Shown here piece after piece: positions 8,175 to 17,332 of a stretch of DNA of 64,000 nucleotides. The stretch covers positions 62,001-126,000 of the forward strand of contig CANFJB010000001.1 of NCBI GenBank assembly GCA_947447375.1, written 5' to 3'. A program made the position numbers and the translations under genes. How positions within the stretch are numbered: position 1 is the first letter of the stretch; every line of letters begins with the position of its first letter. Under the pieces are notes generated by a model. The model worked only from the letters and a program-made list of their open reading frames with translations. It did no database searches and was not told the DNA's origin. Source of the stretch: Bacteroidota bacterium. Lineage in GTDB: Bacteria > Bacteroidota > Bacteroidia > Flavobacteriales > Flavobacteriaceae.

Positions 8175-9701
8175 ATGAACACTACAAAAAAAATTCAATC
8201 TGCTTTAATTTCAGTTTTTTCAAAAGACGGATTAGAACCTATCGTAAAGAAATTAAATGAACAAAATGTTACTTTTTACTCCACTGGAGGAACTGAAGAT
8301 TTTATTAAAAGCTTAGGAATTCCGGTTGTTCCTGTTGAAGACGTTACCTCTTACCCTTCTATTTTAGGTGGTCGAGTAAAAACATTACATCCAAAAATTT
8401 TTGGTGGTATTTTAAATCGCCAAGACAACGAAAGTGATGTTCAACAAATGCAAGAATTTGAAATCCCTCAGATTGATTTAGTTATTGTAGATTTATATCC
8501 ATTTGAAAAAACAGTTGCTTCAGGAGCTTCAGAAGCAGACAGTATTGAAAAAATTGATATTGGAGGAATTTCGTTGATTCGTGCTGCTGCAAAAAATTTC
8601 AAAGACACTGTAATCGTGGCTTCTGTTAATGAATACAGCTCACTTTTAGACATAATTACAGCTCAAAATGGCGCAACAACATTAGAAGATAGAAAATTAT
8701 TTGCTACTAAAGCCTTTCATGTTTCTTCGAATTATGATACTGCCATTTTTAATTATTTCAATACTGACGAAACGTATTACAAACAAAGTATTGCTAACGG
8801 ACAAATTTTAAGATACGGTGAAAACCCTCATCAAAAAGGATATTTCTTTGGAGATTTTGATGCAATGTTCACTAAATTACACGGTAAAGAATTATCGTAC
8901 AATAATTTATTAGATGTTGATGCTGCCGTAAATTTGATATTAGAATTTAAAAATGAAGATCCTACTTTCGCTATATTAAAACACAATAACGCTTGCGGTT
9001 TAGCAACTAGAAAGTCGATGAAAGACGCTTATTTAACCGCTTTGGCTTGCGATCCAACATCTGCATTTGGTGGAGTGTTAATTGCCAATGGAAAAATTGA
9101 TGTCGCTACAGCAAATGAAATAAATTCTTTATTTTGTGAAGTTGTAATTGCTCCAAGTTACGATGAAGAAGCAATTGCTATTTTAGAACAAAAGAAAAAC
9201 AGAATTATTTTAGTACAAAACGATGTTGAATTACCAAAAACACAAGTTAGAACTTGTTTGAACGGACTTTTAGTACAAGATAAAAATAACATTACCGATT
9301 CAAAATCAGATTTAAAAACGGTAACAATTACCGAACCAACATCTCAAGAAATTGAGGATTTGATTTTCGCATCAAAAATTTGTAAAAACACAAAATCAAA
9401 TACGATTGTTTTTGCAAAAAACGGAACATTAATTTCATCTGGAACCGGACAAACCTCAAGAGTGGACGCATTAAAACAAGCTATTGAAAAAGCTGATACC
9501 TTTGGATTTGATTTGCACGGAGCGGTAATGGCGAGTGATGCTTTCTTCCCATTTCCTGATTGTGTAGAAATTGCAAATCACGCGGGAATCACAGCAGTAA
9601 TACAACCTGGCGGTTCGATAAAAGATGAATTAAGTATTGATTATTGCAATGAAAATAAAATTGCAATGGTATTTACAGGAACACGTCATTTTAAACATTA
9701 A
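8175..9701 (+). CDS. purH: Bifunctional AICAR formyltransferase / IMP cyclohydrolase
   Basis: Catalyses the last two steps of de novo purine synthesis: formylation of AICAR with 10-formyl-THF, then ring closure to IMP. The 508 residues fit the family. The N-terminal MGS-like cyclohydrolase domain (about 1-190) has STGGTEDF and GGRVKTLHPKIFGG. The C-terminal transformylase domain has LRYGENPHQKG, the catalytic-lysine/histidine segment LKHNNACGLAT (commonly KHANPCG elsewhere) and the closing GSIKDE and MVFTGTRHFKH. It is a single gene with its own -7 box, followed 56 bp later by the mreB promoter and gene. Confidence 0.97.
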   Translation: MNTTKKIQSALISVFSKDGLEPIVKKLNEQNVTFYSTGGTEDFIKSLGIPVVPVEDVTSYPSILGGRVKTLHPKIFGGILNRQDNESDVQQMQEFEIPQIDLVIVDLYPFEKTVASGASEADSIEKIDIGGISLIRAAAKNFKDTVIVASVNEYSSLLDIITAQNGATTLEDRKLFATKAFHVSSNYDTAIFNYFNTDETYYKQSIANGQILRYGENPHQKGYFFGDFDAMFTKLHGKELSYNNLLDVDAAVNLILEFKNEDPTFAILKHNNACGLATRKSMKDAYLTALACDPTSAFGGVLIANGKIDVATANEINSLFCEVVIAPSYDEEAIAILEQKKNRIILVQNDVELPKTQVRTCLNGLLVQDKNNITDSKSDLKTVTITEPTSQEIEDLIFASKICKNTKSNTIVFAKNGTLISSGTGQTSRVDALKQAIEKADTFGFDLHGAVMASDAFFPFPDCVEIANHAGITAVIQPGGSIKDELSIDYCNENKIAMVFTGTRHFKH

Positions 9702-9707
9702 TTTGTT

Positions 9708-9715
9708 TAACTTTG
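9708..9715 (+). promoter_or_regulatory. -7 box TAACTTTG for the mre operon
   Basis: Exact TANNTTTG 6 bp after the purH stop and 42 bp before the mreB ATG. It would drive mreB-mreC-mreD-mrdA-rodA. No clear -33 TTG is seen at 17-23 bp. Confidence 0.6.
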
Positions 9716-9757
9716 TAAATAATTTATTTTAAACCTAACTAAACCCTTAACTGACTT

Positions 9758-10786
9758 ATGGGATTTTTTGATTTCATGACCGAGGATATCGCTATCGACC
9801 TTGGTACCGCAAACACATTAATCATTCACAATGGAAAAGTTGTAATTGATTCGCCATCTATTGTTGCTCGTGATAGAATTACGGGTAAAATTATTGCCGT
9901 TGGTAAAGAGGCAAATTTGATGCAAGGTAAAACCCATGAAAACATTAAAACTATTCGACCGTTAAAGGATGGAGTTATTGCAGATTTTGATGCATCTGAG
10001 AAAATGATCAGCATGTTTATCAAAAGTATTCCTGCATTGAAAAAAAGAATGTTCACACCTGCTCTTCGCATGGTTGTTTGTATTCCATCTGGAATTACAG
10101 AAGTAGAAATGCGTGCAGTAAAAGAATCTTGTGAAAGAGTAAATGGAAAGGAAGTTTACTTAATTCACGAACCTATGGCTGCTGCGATTGGTATTGGAAT
10201 TGATATTATGCAACCTAAAGGAAACATGATTGTGGATATAGGAGGTGGAACTACTGAAATTGCTGTTATTGCACTTGGTGGAATCGTTTGCGACAAATCA
10301 GTTAAAATTGCAGGGGATGTTTTCACCAATGATATCATATACTATATGCGTACACAACACAACTTATTTGTTGGTGAAAGTACAGCTGAAAAAATTAAAA
10401 TAGAAATTGGAGCGGCTATTGAAGATTTAGAAACTCCACCAGATGAATACTCGGTTCAAGGACGTGATTTATTAACTGGAAAACCAAAACAAGTAGTTGT
10501 TTCTTATAGAGAAATTGCAAAAGCATTAGACAAATCTATTCAAAGAATTGAAGATGCAGTAATGGAAACTTTATCTCAAACTCCTCCTGAATTAGCTGCC
10601 GATATTTACAACACAGGTATTTATTTAGCTGGTGGTGGATCAATGTTAAGAGGTTTGGACAAGAGAATTTCTCAAAAAACAGATTTACCAGTTTACATTG
10701 CTGAAGATCCATTAAGAGCAGTAGTTCGTGGAACAGGAATGGCTTTAAAAGAAATTCCAAGATTTAGAAGTATTTTAATAAAATAA
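9758..10786 (+). CDS. mreB: Rod-shape-determining protein MreB (bacterial actin)
   Basis: An actin-fold ATPase that polymerises along the inner membrane and places the elongation machinery. The 342 residues show phosphate-1 IDLGTANTLI (about 13-22), the MRAVKESCE region, phosphate-2 VDIGGGTTEIAV (about 160-171) and the adenosine motif TGIYLAGGGSMLRG (about 287-300). The N-terminal MGFFDFMTED resembles the membrane-binding amphipathic start seen in other MreBs. It is the first gene of a five-gene rod operon and is followed 12 bp later by mreC. The -7 box upstream suggests the operon is transcribed independently of purH. Confidence 0.98.
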   Translation: MGFFDFMTEDIAIDLGTANTLIIHNGKVVIDSPSIVARDRITGKIIAVGKEANLMQGKTHENIKTIRPLKDGVIADFDASEKMISMFIKSIPALKKRMFTPALRMVVCIPSGITEVEMRAVKESCERVNGKEVYLIHEPMAAAIGIGIDIMQPKGNMIVDIGGGTTEIAVIALGGIVCDKSVKIAGDVFTNDIIYYMRTQHNLFVGESTAEKIKIEIGAAIEDLETPPDEYSVQGRDLLTGKPKQVVVSYREIAKALDKSIQRIEDAVMETLSQTPPELAADIYNTGIYLAGGGSMLRGLDKRISQKTDLPVYIAEDPLRAVVRGTGMALKEIPRFRSILIK

Positions 10787-10798
10787 TAGGCACAATAG

Positions 10799-11623
10799 AT
10801 GCAGCAAATATTCAATTTTATTTTTAAAAACAGCCATCGATTGCTGTTTTTGCTGCTTTTACTGATCTCATTAGTCTTGACTATTCAATCCCATTCTTTT
10901 CATAGGAGTCAGGTGATTTCATCTGCTAATTTTTTAAGTGGCGGTGTTTACGAAAGAATTAATGGATTCAGTGAATATTTAACTCTGCAAAAACAAAACG
11001 AAATTCTTGCCAATGAGAATGCTCGTTTAAAAAGCCAATTATTCAATATTAAAGATTCTACTTTAGTTCCTAGCATTGACAGTATAAAAGGAGTGGACAA
11101 AGTGAATTTGATTGTTTCAAAAGTAATTCATAATTCTTACAATGTTTATGAAAATTATATTACTATAAAAGGCGGTGAAAAAGACGGTATTAAACCAGAT
11201 ATGGGTGTAATTAATAGTTTAGGAATTGTCGGAATAGTAGACAACACTTCACCAAAATACGCTACTGTGATGAGTATCTTAAATAGAAAATCACAAATTA
11301 ACGCTAAAATTAAAAAAACAAATCATTTTGGATCTCTAATTTGGGATGGAAAAAATACTGGTTTTGTTCAATTAATAGATGTACCAAGATTGGCTGCAAT
11401 TAGAAAAGGTGACACCATTGTAACCGGCGGGCAATCGGTAATTTTTCCTGAAAATATTAACATTGGTACAATCGATAAAATATATATTGACGACCAAACT
11501 AATTACTACACTCTTAATGTAAAACTATTTAATGACATGACTAATTTAGGTCACGTTTATATTATAAAGAGCAAAGATCGTGAAGAAATTATCAATCTAG
11601 AAAAACAGAATAAAAATGAATAG
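10799..11623 (+). CDS. mreC: Rod-shape-determining protein MreC
   Basis: Periplasmic scaffold that links MreB, through the membrane, to PBP2 and RodA. The 274 residues comprise a short cytoplasmic start, one transmembrane helix (about 15-33), a coiled coil (about 60-90) and a beta-rich domain holding the family signature GVINSLGIVGIV (about 139-150). A lysine/glutamate-rich tail follows. Its stop overlaps the mreD start by 8 bp (ATGAATAG), which suggests translational coupling. Confidence 0.95.
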   Translation: MQQIFNFIFKNSHRLLFLLLLLISLVLTIQSHSFHRSQVISSANFLSGGVYERINGFSEYLTLQKQNEILANENARLKSQLFNIKDSTLVPSIDSIKGVDKVNLIVSKVIHNSYNVYENYITIKGGEKDGIKPDMGVINSLGIVGIVDNTSPKYATVMSILNRKSQINAKIKKTNHFGSLIWDGKNTGFVQLIDVPRLAAIRKGDTIVTGGQSVIFPENINIGTIDKIYIDDQTNYYTLNVKLFNDMTNLGHVYIIKSKDREEIINLEKQNKNE

Positions 11624-12122
11624 CGCTGTATTAATGAGCTTCGTTCGGTTTTTCTTGTTGCTTGCTGCACAGATAATTATTTTCAATAATATCGATTTAT
11701 TTGGTTACATAAATCCGTTCCCTTATATTTTATTTATCATTTTATTCCCGGTAAACGGTAACAAACAGTTGTTGATTGTTACGAGTTTTTTTCTAGGAAT
11801 TATTATGGATTTATTCAGTAATTCAGGTGGAGTTCATGCGGCTGCCTGTTTGATATTAGCCTATGCTAGACCTTATATTTTCAAGTTTTCATTTGGATTA
11901 AGCTACGAATATCAAACTATAAAAATCAATGATTCTTTGACACCTGAGCGATTTTCATTCCTACTGCTTTCAGTAGTAATTCATCATTTTACATTATTTA
12001 TTTTAGAAGTTTTCCAATTGAGTTCAATATTTGATATTCTATTTAGAACAATTATTGGAACGCTATTTACATTACTTATGTGTATTATATTAATTTATAT
12101 TTTTAAGCCAAGTAAACGATGA
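11616..12122 (+). CDS. mreD: Rod-shape-determining protein MreD
   Basis: A 168-residue hydrophobic inner-membrane protein with five to six predicted helices. It completes the MreBCD complex. The family's PYILFIILFPV and LGIIMDLFSNSGGVHA-like core (about residues 36-75) is present. It overlaps mreC by 8 bp and mrdA by 4 bp (ATGA), so the three are tightly coupled. The call rests on hydropathy, length and operon position, since MreD sequences diverge fast. Confidence 0.92.
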   Translation: MNSAVLMSFVRFFLLLAAQIIIFNNIDLFGYINPFPYILFIILFPVNGNKQLLIVTSFFLGIIMDLFSNSGGVHAAACLILAYARPYIFKFSFGLSYEYQTIKINDSLTPERFSFLLLSVVIHHFTLFILEVFQLSSIFDILFRTIIGTLFTLLMCIILIYIFKPSKR

Positions 12123-14002
12123 GAAAAGCACTACTTCCTCTAATTATTATTATTGCAACATCATTGCTATTAATTAGAATTTTTTATCTTCAAGTAGTCA
12201 ATGATACCTTTAAATTACAATCTGAAAATAACGCGATAAAAATTAAATACGACTATCCTGAAAGAGGTTATATTTATGACAGATATGGTAAATTATTAGT
12301 TGCCAATCAGCCTTCATATGATATCATGGTTATCCCTCGTGAAATAAAGCAAATTGATACTGCTGAATTTTGCTTGTTATTAAATATCACTAAAGAATTC
12401 TTTGATGAGCGTATGGCTAAAGCAAAAGTTTACAGCCCACGACTTCCATCGGTTTTTTTACCCCAATTAAATAAATTAGAATATGCTGCTTTTCAAGAAA
12501 AAATCAGAAAATTCGACGGATTCTATATTCAAAAACGTTCATTAAGAGACTATCAAATTTCGGCAGGAGCGAATGTTTTCGGTTTTATTAGACAAGTAAG
12601 TGAAAAAGAAGTAGCTAAAAATCCTTATTACAATAGCGGGGATTTAATTGGAAAACAAGGTGTCGAAGAAAGTTATGAAAAAATTCTTCGTGGAATTAAA
12701 GGTGTAAAATACATTCAAAAAGACAAATACAATAGAGAAATTGGTTCTTATAAAGAAGGAAGATACGATACAATTGCAGTTCAAGGTGAAGATATAAATT
12801 TATCTATTTCTGCTGAATTACAAAAGTATGGTGAACAATTAATGATCAATAAACGTGGTGGAATTGTTGCTATCGAGCCATCCACAGGTGAAATATTGGC
12901 ATTGGTAACAGCTCCCTCTTACGATCCTGCAATACTTGTAGGAAGACAACGATCAAAAAATTATACCAAATTATATAATGATTCAATAGCAAAACCTCTT
13001 TATGACAGAGGATTATTAGCAGAATACCCTCCTGGTTCGCCATTCAAAATATTGACTGGATTGATTGGTTTGCAAGAAAAAGTAATCGATGAACAAACTA
13101 CTTTCATGTGTAATCATGGATTTAGTTATGCTCGCGGACGATTCATGAAATGTCACGGATCTGGTCCTCATCAATTACACAACGGAATTTACAATTCGTG
13201 TAATGCCTACTTTGGAAATGTGTATATGCGAATTATCAATAAATATTTGAGACCAGAATCGGCAGTGAATATTTGGAGTAATCATGTAAAAAGCTTTGGC
13301 TTAGGCCAATTTATGGGATACGATTTGCCAACGGGTAAAAAAGGAAAAGTGCCAACAGGTAAAACTTACAATAGAATGTATCCTGGCTGGCATTGGGATA
13401 GTAAAACAATTGTTTCAAATGCAATTGGGCAAGGAGAAGTATTAATGACACCAATTCAATTGGCAAATATGATGGCTACTGTAGCCAATAGAGGTTACTA
13501 TTATACCCCTCACATTATTAAAAAAATTAAAGGAGAACAAATTGATCCGAAATTTAGAGTAAAGCATCAAACTACAATTGATAGAAAGTACTTTGAGCCT
13601 ATGATTAGTGGTTTGTTTGATGTTTACAATTTTGGAACTGCAAGTGCTCTTCGAGTTGAGGGAATTGATATTTGTGGGAAAACGGGAACAGCAGAGAATT
13701 TTGCAAAAATTAATGGTAAGAAAACAAAACTCCAAGATCACTCGATATTTGTTGCTTTTGCACCGAAGGATCATCCAAAAATTGCATTGGCAGTATTGGT
13801 TGAAAACGGTCACTTTGGAGCACAAAATGCTGGACCAATTGCGAGTTTAATGATTGAAAAATATTTAAGAGGAAAAATTACACGAACAGATTTGGAAACT
13901 AAAATGTTAAACAAGAGTTTACAAGGAGAATACGACAAATATTATAAAACCAAAGTTGACTCTTTGTTAATACCAAAAACAGAGGAAAGTATAGAGAATT
14001 AA
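12119..14002 (+). CDS. mrdA: Penicillin-binding protein 2, elongation transpeptidase
   Basis: A class B PBP that cross-links peptidoglycan during side-wall growth with the RodA glycosyltransferase. The 627 residues comprise an N-terminal membrane anchor (about 6-24), a dimerisation/pedestal domain starting at YPERGYIYDRYG, and the transpeptidase domain. Catalytic motifs are SxxK at S307-K310 (PPGSPFK), SxN as NSCN (about 357) and KTG as CGKTGTAEN (about 521). It overlaps mreD by 4 bp and is followed 5 bp later by rodA, the normal elongasome order. It is a target of mecillinam-type beta-lactams. Confidence 0.97.
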   Translation: MRKALLPLIIIIATSLLLIRIFYLQVVNDTFKLQSENNAIKIKYDYPERGYIYDRYGKLLVANQPSYDIMVIPREIKQIDTAEFCLLLNITKEFFDERMAKAKVYSPRLPSVFLPQLNKLEYAAFQEKIRKFDGFYIQKRSLRDYQISAGANVFGFIRQVSEKEVAKNPYYNSGDLIGKQGVEESYEKILRGIKGVKYIQKDKYNREIGSYKEGRYDTIAVQGEDINLSISAELQKYGEQLMINKRGGIVAIEPSTGEILALVTAPSYDPAILVGRQRSKNYTKLYNDSIAKPLYDRGLLAEYPPGSPFKILTGLIGLQEKVIDEQTTFMCNHGFSYARGRFMKCHGSGPHQLHNGIYNSCNAYFGNVYMRIINKYLRPESAVNIWSNHVKSFGLGQFMGYDLPTGKKGKVPTGKTYNRMYPGWHWDSKTIVSNAIGQGEVLMTPIQLANMMATVANRGYYYTPHIIKKIKGEQIDPKFRVKHQTTIDRKYFEPMISGLFDVYNFGTASALRVEGIDICGKTGTAENFAKINGKKTKLQDHSIFVAFAPKDHPKIALAVLVENGHFGAQNAGPIASLMIEKYLRGKITRTDLETKMLNKSLQGEYDKYYKTKVDSLLIPKTEESIEN

Positions 14003-14007
14003 TTGAA

Positions 14008-15270
14008 ATGAAAAACCAAAGCGTAACAAGTAACTTAGATTGGATTAGTGTAGCTATCTATATTATTTTAGTAATATTGGGTTGGTTGAACATTTATTCT
14101 TCTTCCTTGGCTTCCTCAGTTGAGGACGCGTCATTATTGGATTTCACTCAAATATATGGTAAGCAAATGTTATTCATTTTCTTTACTATTCCAATGATTT
14201 TTATGATATTGGCCATCGATGGTAAATTCTATGAAAAGTACTCAAGCGTAATTTTTGGAGTCTCTTTAGTTTTATTAGCAGGTTTATTTGTAGCTGGGAA
14301 AACTATTGCTGGACAACGTTGTTGGTATGCAATTGGTGGATTTACATTACAACCTTCGGAATTTGCAAAAGCAGCCACTGCTTTGGCATTAGCAAAATAT
14401 TTAAGTGATGTTCAAGTTAATTTGAAAGATATAAATCGACAAGTTCAAGCTTTAATTATCATCTTTTTGCCAGTAATGTTAATTTTACCGCAACCCGATC
14501 CAGGTAGTGCCTTGATATATAGCGTTTTCTTTTTGGTACTTTATAGAGAAGGTTTGCCTGCATGGTATTTATGGACTGGTTTTGTAGCTATAATTTTATT
14601 TGTATTGTCGTTACTTTTTGAACCTTGGGCAGTAGCAATTATGGCTCTGATTTTTATAGTATTTCACTATTTAAAAAGTAGAATTGGAAACAGAAATATT
14701 ATTGCAAGTTCAATCTTGTTTGTGTTAATTTCAGGTTATGTTTTTTCTGTAGATTATGTTTTTGATCACGTTTTTAAACAACACCATAGAGACCGTTTCA
14801 ATATTTTATTAGGTAAAGAAGTAGACATGAAAGGTATTGGATACAATACCAATCAGTCTGAAATTGCAATCGGTTCTGGAGGTTGGTTTGGAAAAGGGTT
14901 CCTTGAAGGAACTCAAACAAAAGGAGGATTTGTGCCTGAACAACACACCGATTATATCTTTACTACCGTTGGTGAAGAATGGGGATTCCTAGGGTCGCTA
15001 ATTGTAATTGGATTATTTGCTGGACTATTTTTAAGAATAATATATCTCGCCGAACGGCAAAAAACAAAATTCAGTAGGATTTATGGACAATGTGTTGCGG
15101 GTATATTGTTTATCCATTTCTTCGTGAACATAGCTATGGTTGCAGGGATATTTCCAACCATTGGGGTGCCGCTTCCTTTCTTTTCCTATGGAGGTTCGGG
15201 GCTTTGGGGCTTTACCATTTTATTATTTATTTTCTTAAAAATGGATGCCAATAAAGTGAATGAGTGGTAA
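14008..15270 (+). CDS. rodA: RodA, SEDS peptidoglycan glycosyltransferase
   Basis: Polymerises lipid II into glycan strands in complex with PBP2. At 420 residues it has about ten transmembrane helices. Family marks are GFTLQPSEFAKAATAL (about 111-126), QPDPGSALIY (about 161-170, containing the conserved aspartate), the large periplasmic loop with GSGGWFGKGFLEGTQ, and PEQHTDYIFTTVGEEWG. It closes the mre operon and its stop lies 2 bp from the stop of the convergent nuclease gene, with no visible terminator between them. Confidence 0.97.
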   Translation: MKNQSVTSNLDWISVAIYIILVILGWLNIYSSSLASSVEDASLLDFTQIYGKQMLFIFFTIPMIFMILAIDGKFYEKYSSVIFGVSLVLLAGLFVAGKTIAGQRCWYAIGGFTLQPSEFAKAATALALAKYLSDVQVNLKDINRQVQALIIIFLPVMLILPQPDPGSALIYSVFFLVLYREGLPAWYLWTGFVAIILFVLSLLFEPWAVAIMALIFIVFHYLKSRIGNRNIIASSILFVLISGYVFSVDYVFDHVFKQHHRDRFNILLGKEVDMKGIGYNTNQSEIAIGSGGWFGKGFLEGTQTKGGFVPEQHTDYIFTTVGEEWGFLGSLIVIGLFAGLFLRIIYLAERQKTKFSRIYGQCVAGILFIHFFVNIAMVAGIFPTIGVPLPFFSYGGSGLWGFTILLFIFLKMDANKVNEW

Positions 15271-15272
15271 TA

Positions 15273-16058
15273 TTAAAATGCCCAAGCTTTATAATCACTT
15301 TTGCTTTCTAGCTCCTTTTCAATAGTATCATTTAACTGAGGGAAAAAATCAATTCCGGTCATTTTTTCAATTGAATCAACTGAAACTACAAACTTATAAA
15401 TTGATTCTTTACTCTTTATACTTGGAATTAAGAACGCTACCATTCTATTTTTACCTTTATAATTACAATAGAGTATTTTATAAAAATATTTTGGAATTGC
15501 TACTTTTTCTGAGCCAATTGTAGGTAATCCATATTGTAATACTCCTCCCGTAGCAACATAAATACCATTGTATTTGGTTGCCCAAAATCTACATTTTTCT
15601 TCAAGTTTTTTCCAAATTCCGTCATTGAAATTGTGCTTTTGAGGAGATATATTTGAGGTAAAAAAAGTCTCATCGTAGGCGCTTTTTGAAAATCGCATAT
15701 CGGCAGCTGCACATAAATGACCTCTGTCATAACCTGATTTTTTATAATTGTCTGAATCTGCCGATTCGGAGGTAATTTTTGGATCATTGATAAATCTTGG
15801 TCTTTTATAATGTCCAATGCCTTCGCTTTCACTTCTTAAAAAATAAGAAACCCATTCGGCTTGTTCGTATTTTTCATTATAAGAAAGTGCAAAATAACTG
15901 TGTTTAATTACTTGCTTGGTAGTTGAAGTTGGCAAATAAGCAAATGGATTATTGTCTTGTAAAGTTGCCGATTTGGAAGTAAAACTTACAAATGACGTAA
16001 ATATAAATACAGATAGACTTAAAAATAATATCTGACGAAAAGTGAATCCCTTTTTCAT
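15273..16058 (-). CDS. Exported or membrane-anchored DNA/RNA non-specific endonuclease (NucA family)
   Basis: A 261-residue beta-beta-alpha metal nuclease that cuts DNA and RNA without sequence specificity. An N-terminal hydrophobic segment (about 10-27) acts as signal or anchor. The catalytic DRGH motif lies at 111-114, with the metal-binding asparagine of the family in NISPQKHNFN (about 136-145). The domain is a little short but complete, ending with the substrate-side YKAWAF. In flavobacteria such enzymes are usually secreted scavengers of nucleic acid. It follows a holin-like membrane protein gene with a 1-bp gap, so both probably share an mRNA. It converges on rodA. Confidence 0.9.
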   Translation of the reverse strand: MKKGFTFRQILFLSLSVFIFTSFVSFTSKSATLQDNNPFAYLPTSTTKQVIKHSYFALSYNEKYEQAEWVSYFLRSESEGIGHYKRPRFINDPKITSESADSDNYKKSGYDRGHLCAAADMRFSKSAYDETFFTSNISPQKHNFNDGIWKKLEEKCRFWATKYNGIYVATGGVLQYGLPTIGSEKVAIPKYFYKILYCNYKGKNRMVAFLIPSIKSKESIYKFVVSVDSIEKMTGIDFFPQLNDTIEKELESKSDYKAWAF

Positions 16059-16059
16059 A

Positions 16060-16410
16060 TTATTTATTTTTTTCGTCTTTGATCAAACCGTACATAACAG
16101 ATTGTAATAACGATAATACTATACTGAAAATGAATGCCGCAAAGAAGGAATCAACTCTAAAGCCTCCAACAATTTTTGCGCATAATAGAATCAACAAGGC
16201 ATTAATAACAAGTAGAAACAATCCCAAAGTAAATACCGTTACTGGAAGAGTAAACAAAACAAGAATTGGTTTTACAAATATATTTAGTAATCCTAGTACT
16301 ATTGCAACAATAATTGACGTAGTAAAATTTTCAACATGAACTCCATTCATTACATTTGAAAGGAACATTACCAATATTGAACTAAAAACAATTTTCATTA
16401 ATAACTTCAT
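16060..16410 (-). CDS. Phage-holin-4_2-like small membrane protein (YvlD type)
   Basis: A 116-residue protein with four hydrophobic helices, matching the Phage_holin_4_2/YvlD family in size and in its pattern (IVAIVLGLLNIFVKPILVLF followed by TVFTLGLFLLVINALLILL). The family name comes from weak similarity to holins; most members are chromosomal and of unknown role, and nothing here suggests a phage. It sits 1 bp upstream of the nuclease gene and 50 bp downstream of the hydrolase gene's end. Functional linkage with the nuclease is only inferred from spacing. Confidence 0.8.
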   Translation of the reverse strand: MKLLMKIVFSSILVMFLSNVMNGVHVENFTTSIIVAIVLGLLNIFVKPILVLFTLPVTVFTLGLFLLVINALLILLCAKIVGGFRVDSFFAAFIFSIVLSLLQSVMYGLIKDEKNK

Positions 16411-16460
16411 GATCTCTATTTTTTTTATGAATATAAATTTAATAAATAATTGAACGGAAA

Positions 16461-17225
16461 TTACATTTTTAAGAAATTTTTAGTCAGTTCAAAAAAATCT
16501 TGAGGTTTTTCGGCATGAAGCCAATGTCCAACATTTGAAATAGTTTCGATTACAGCCTTGGGAAAATGAAAATGAATTCCTTCAAAATCAGAATCAAGAA
16601 TATAGTTGGAATTTCCACCGCGAATGAATAAGGTTGGATTTTCAAAATGCGCATTTACAGGAAGAGCCGTGCCAATTTGCTCAATTTGGATATTGAAAAC
16701 AGCTAAATTAAATCGGAATGCCAATTGTCCGGGTTCAACCCAATACAAACTTTTCAATAAAAATTGGCGTGTGCCAAAATCAGGAATGTATTTTGAAATA
16801 GTCTCTTCCACTTCGCTCCTACTTGGCTTCAATGAAAAATCTACTACATTTAGACCTTCCAAAATAGTTTGATGGTGTTGTGGATAAAACTTTGGACCGA
16901 TGTCGGCAACAATTAGTTTTTCAACTAAATTTGGAAATTGAGTTGCCAAAAGCATGGCGACTTTTCCACCCATTGAATGTCCGATGCAATCAATATTGGT
17001 TAAATTATTTTCTTTACAATAGTCAACTACATCTTGAACCATAACTTCGTAATTGAAAATATCGGAATGAAAACTGCGCCCGTGATTTCGAAGATCTAGA
17101 ATATGAACTTGAAATCCTTCTTGTACATATTGAGAACCCAGTGTTTTCCAATTGTCTGACATCCCCATAAATCCGTGGAGAATTAAAAGTGGTTTTCCTT
17201 GACCTTCAATTTTTGAATAAAGCAT
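16461..17225 (-). CDS. Alpha/beta-fold hydrolase (YbfF-like esterase)
   Basis: A 254-residue alpha/beta hydrolase. The HGFMGMSDNW oxyanion segment (about 17-26) is followed by the LRNHGRS turn, nucleophile elbow GHSMGGK with Ser84, an acid residue near 210, and the catalytic histidine in VGHWLHAEKP (about 235-244). The closest familiar group is YbfF-type esterases, which hydrolyse short acyl and acyl-CoA-like esters; the physiological substrate is unknown. No signal peptide, so cytosolic. Upstream lies structured repeat A, then pdxJ on the same strand. Confidence 0.88.
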   Translation of the reverse strand: MLYSKIEGQGKPLLILHGFMGMSDNWKTLGSQYVQEGFQVHILDLRNHGRSFHSDIFNYEVMVQDVVDYCKENNLTNIDCIGHSMGGKVAMLLATQFPNLVEKLIVADIGPKFYPQHHQTILEGLNVVDFSLKPSRSEVEETISKYIPDFGTRQFLLKSLYWVEPGQLAFRFNLAVFNIQIEQIGTALPVNAHFENPTLFIRGGNSNYILDSDFEGIHFHFPKAVIETISNVGHWLHAEKPQDFFELTKNFLKM

Positions 17226-17242
17226 AATTATGATTTATGTTC

Positions 17243-17328
17243 GGGGTTGCGTGAGGGATGGCAGTGGAAATCCCACGCTTTTTTGCTTGGATTGCAACGT
17301 ACAGCCCGACCCTTGTGGTCACGCCCCA
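17243..17328 (-). repeat. Structured intergenic repeat A, 5 nt downstream of pdxJ
   Basis: The most diverged and GC-rich copy of a four-member family (B at 29346, C at 36463, D at 54706). Plus-strand core words shared with the others are GATGGCAGTGGAAATCCCACGC, split here at 17257-17278, and GGATTGCAACG. Outer arms GCGTGA (17249-17254) and TCACGC (17319-17324) pair, flanked by GGG and CCC. The inner hairpin AATCC...GGATT encloses a degenerate CACGC/GC-TT stem. Read in the direction of pdxJ, it begins 5 nt after that stop codon, the same relative position as the other copies. It may be a 3'-UTR structure or Flavo-1-like RNA. Confidence 0.75.
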
Positions 17329-17332
17329 ATTA

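Noticed and set aside
16060-16410. Holin-like gene as a sign of a prophage
   Set aside because: No integrase, capsid, tail, lysin or attachment repeats nearby; the family is mostly chromosomal.
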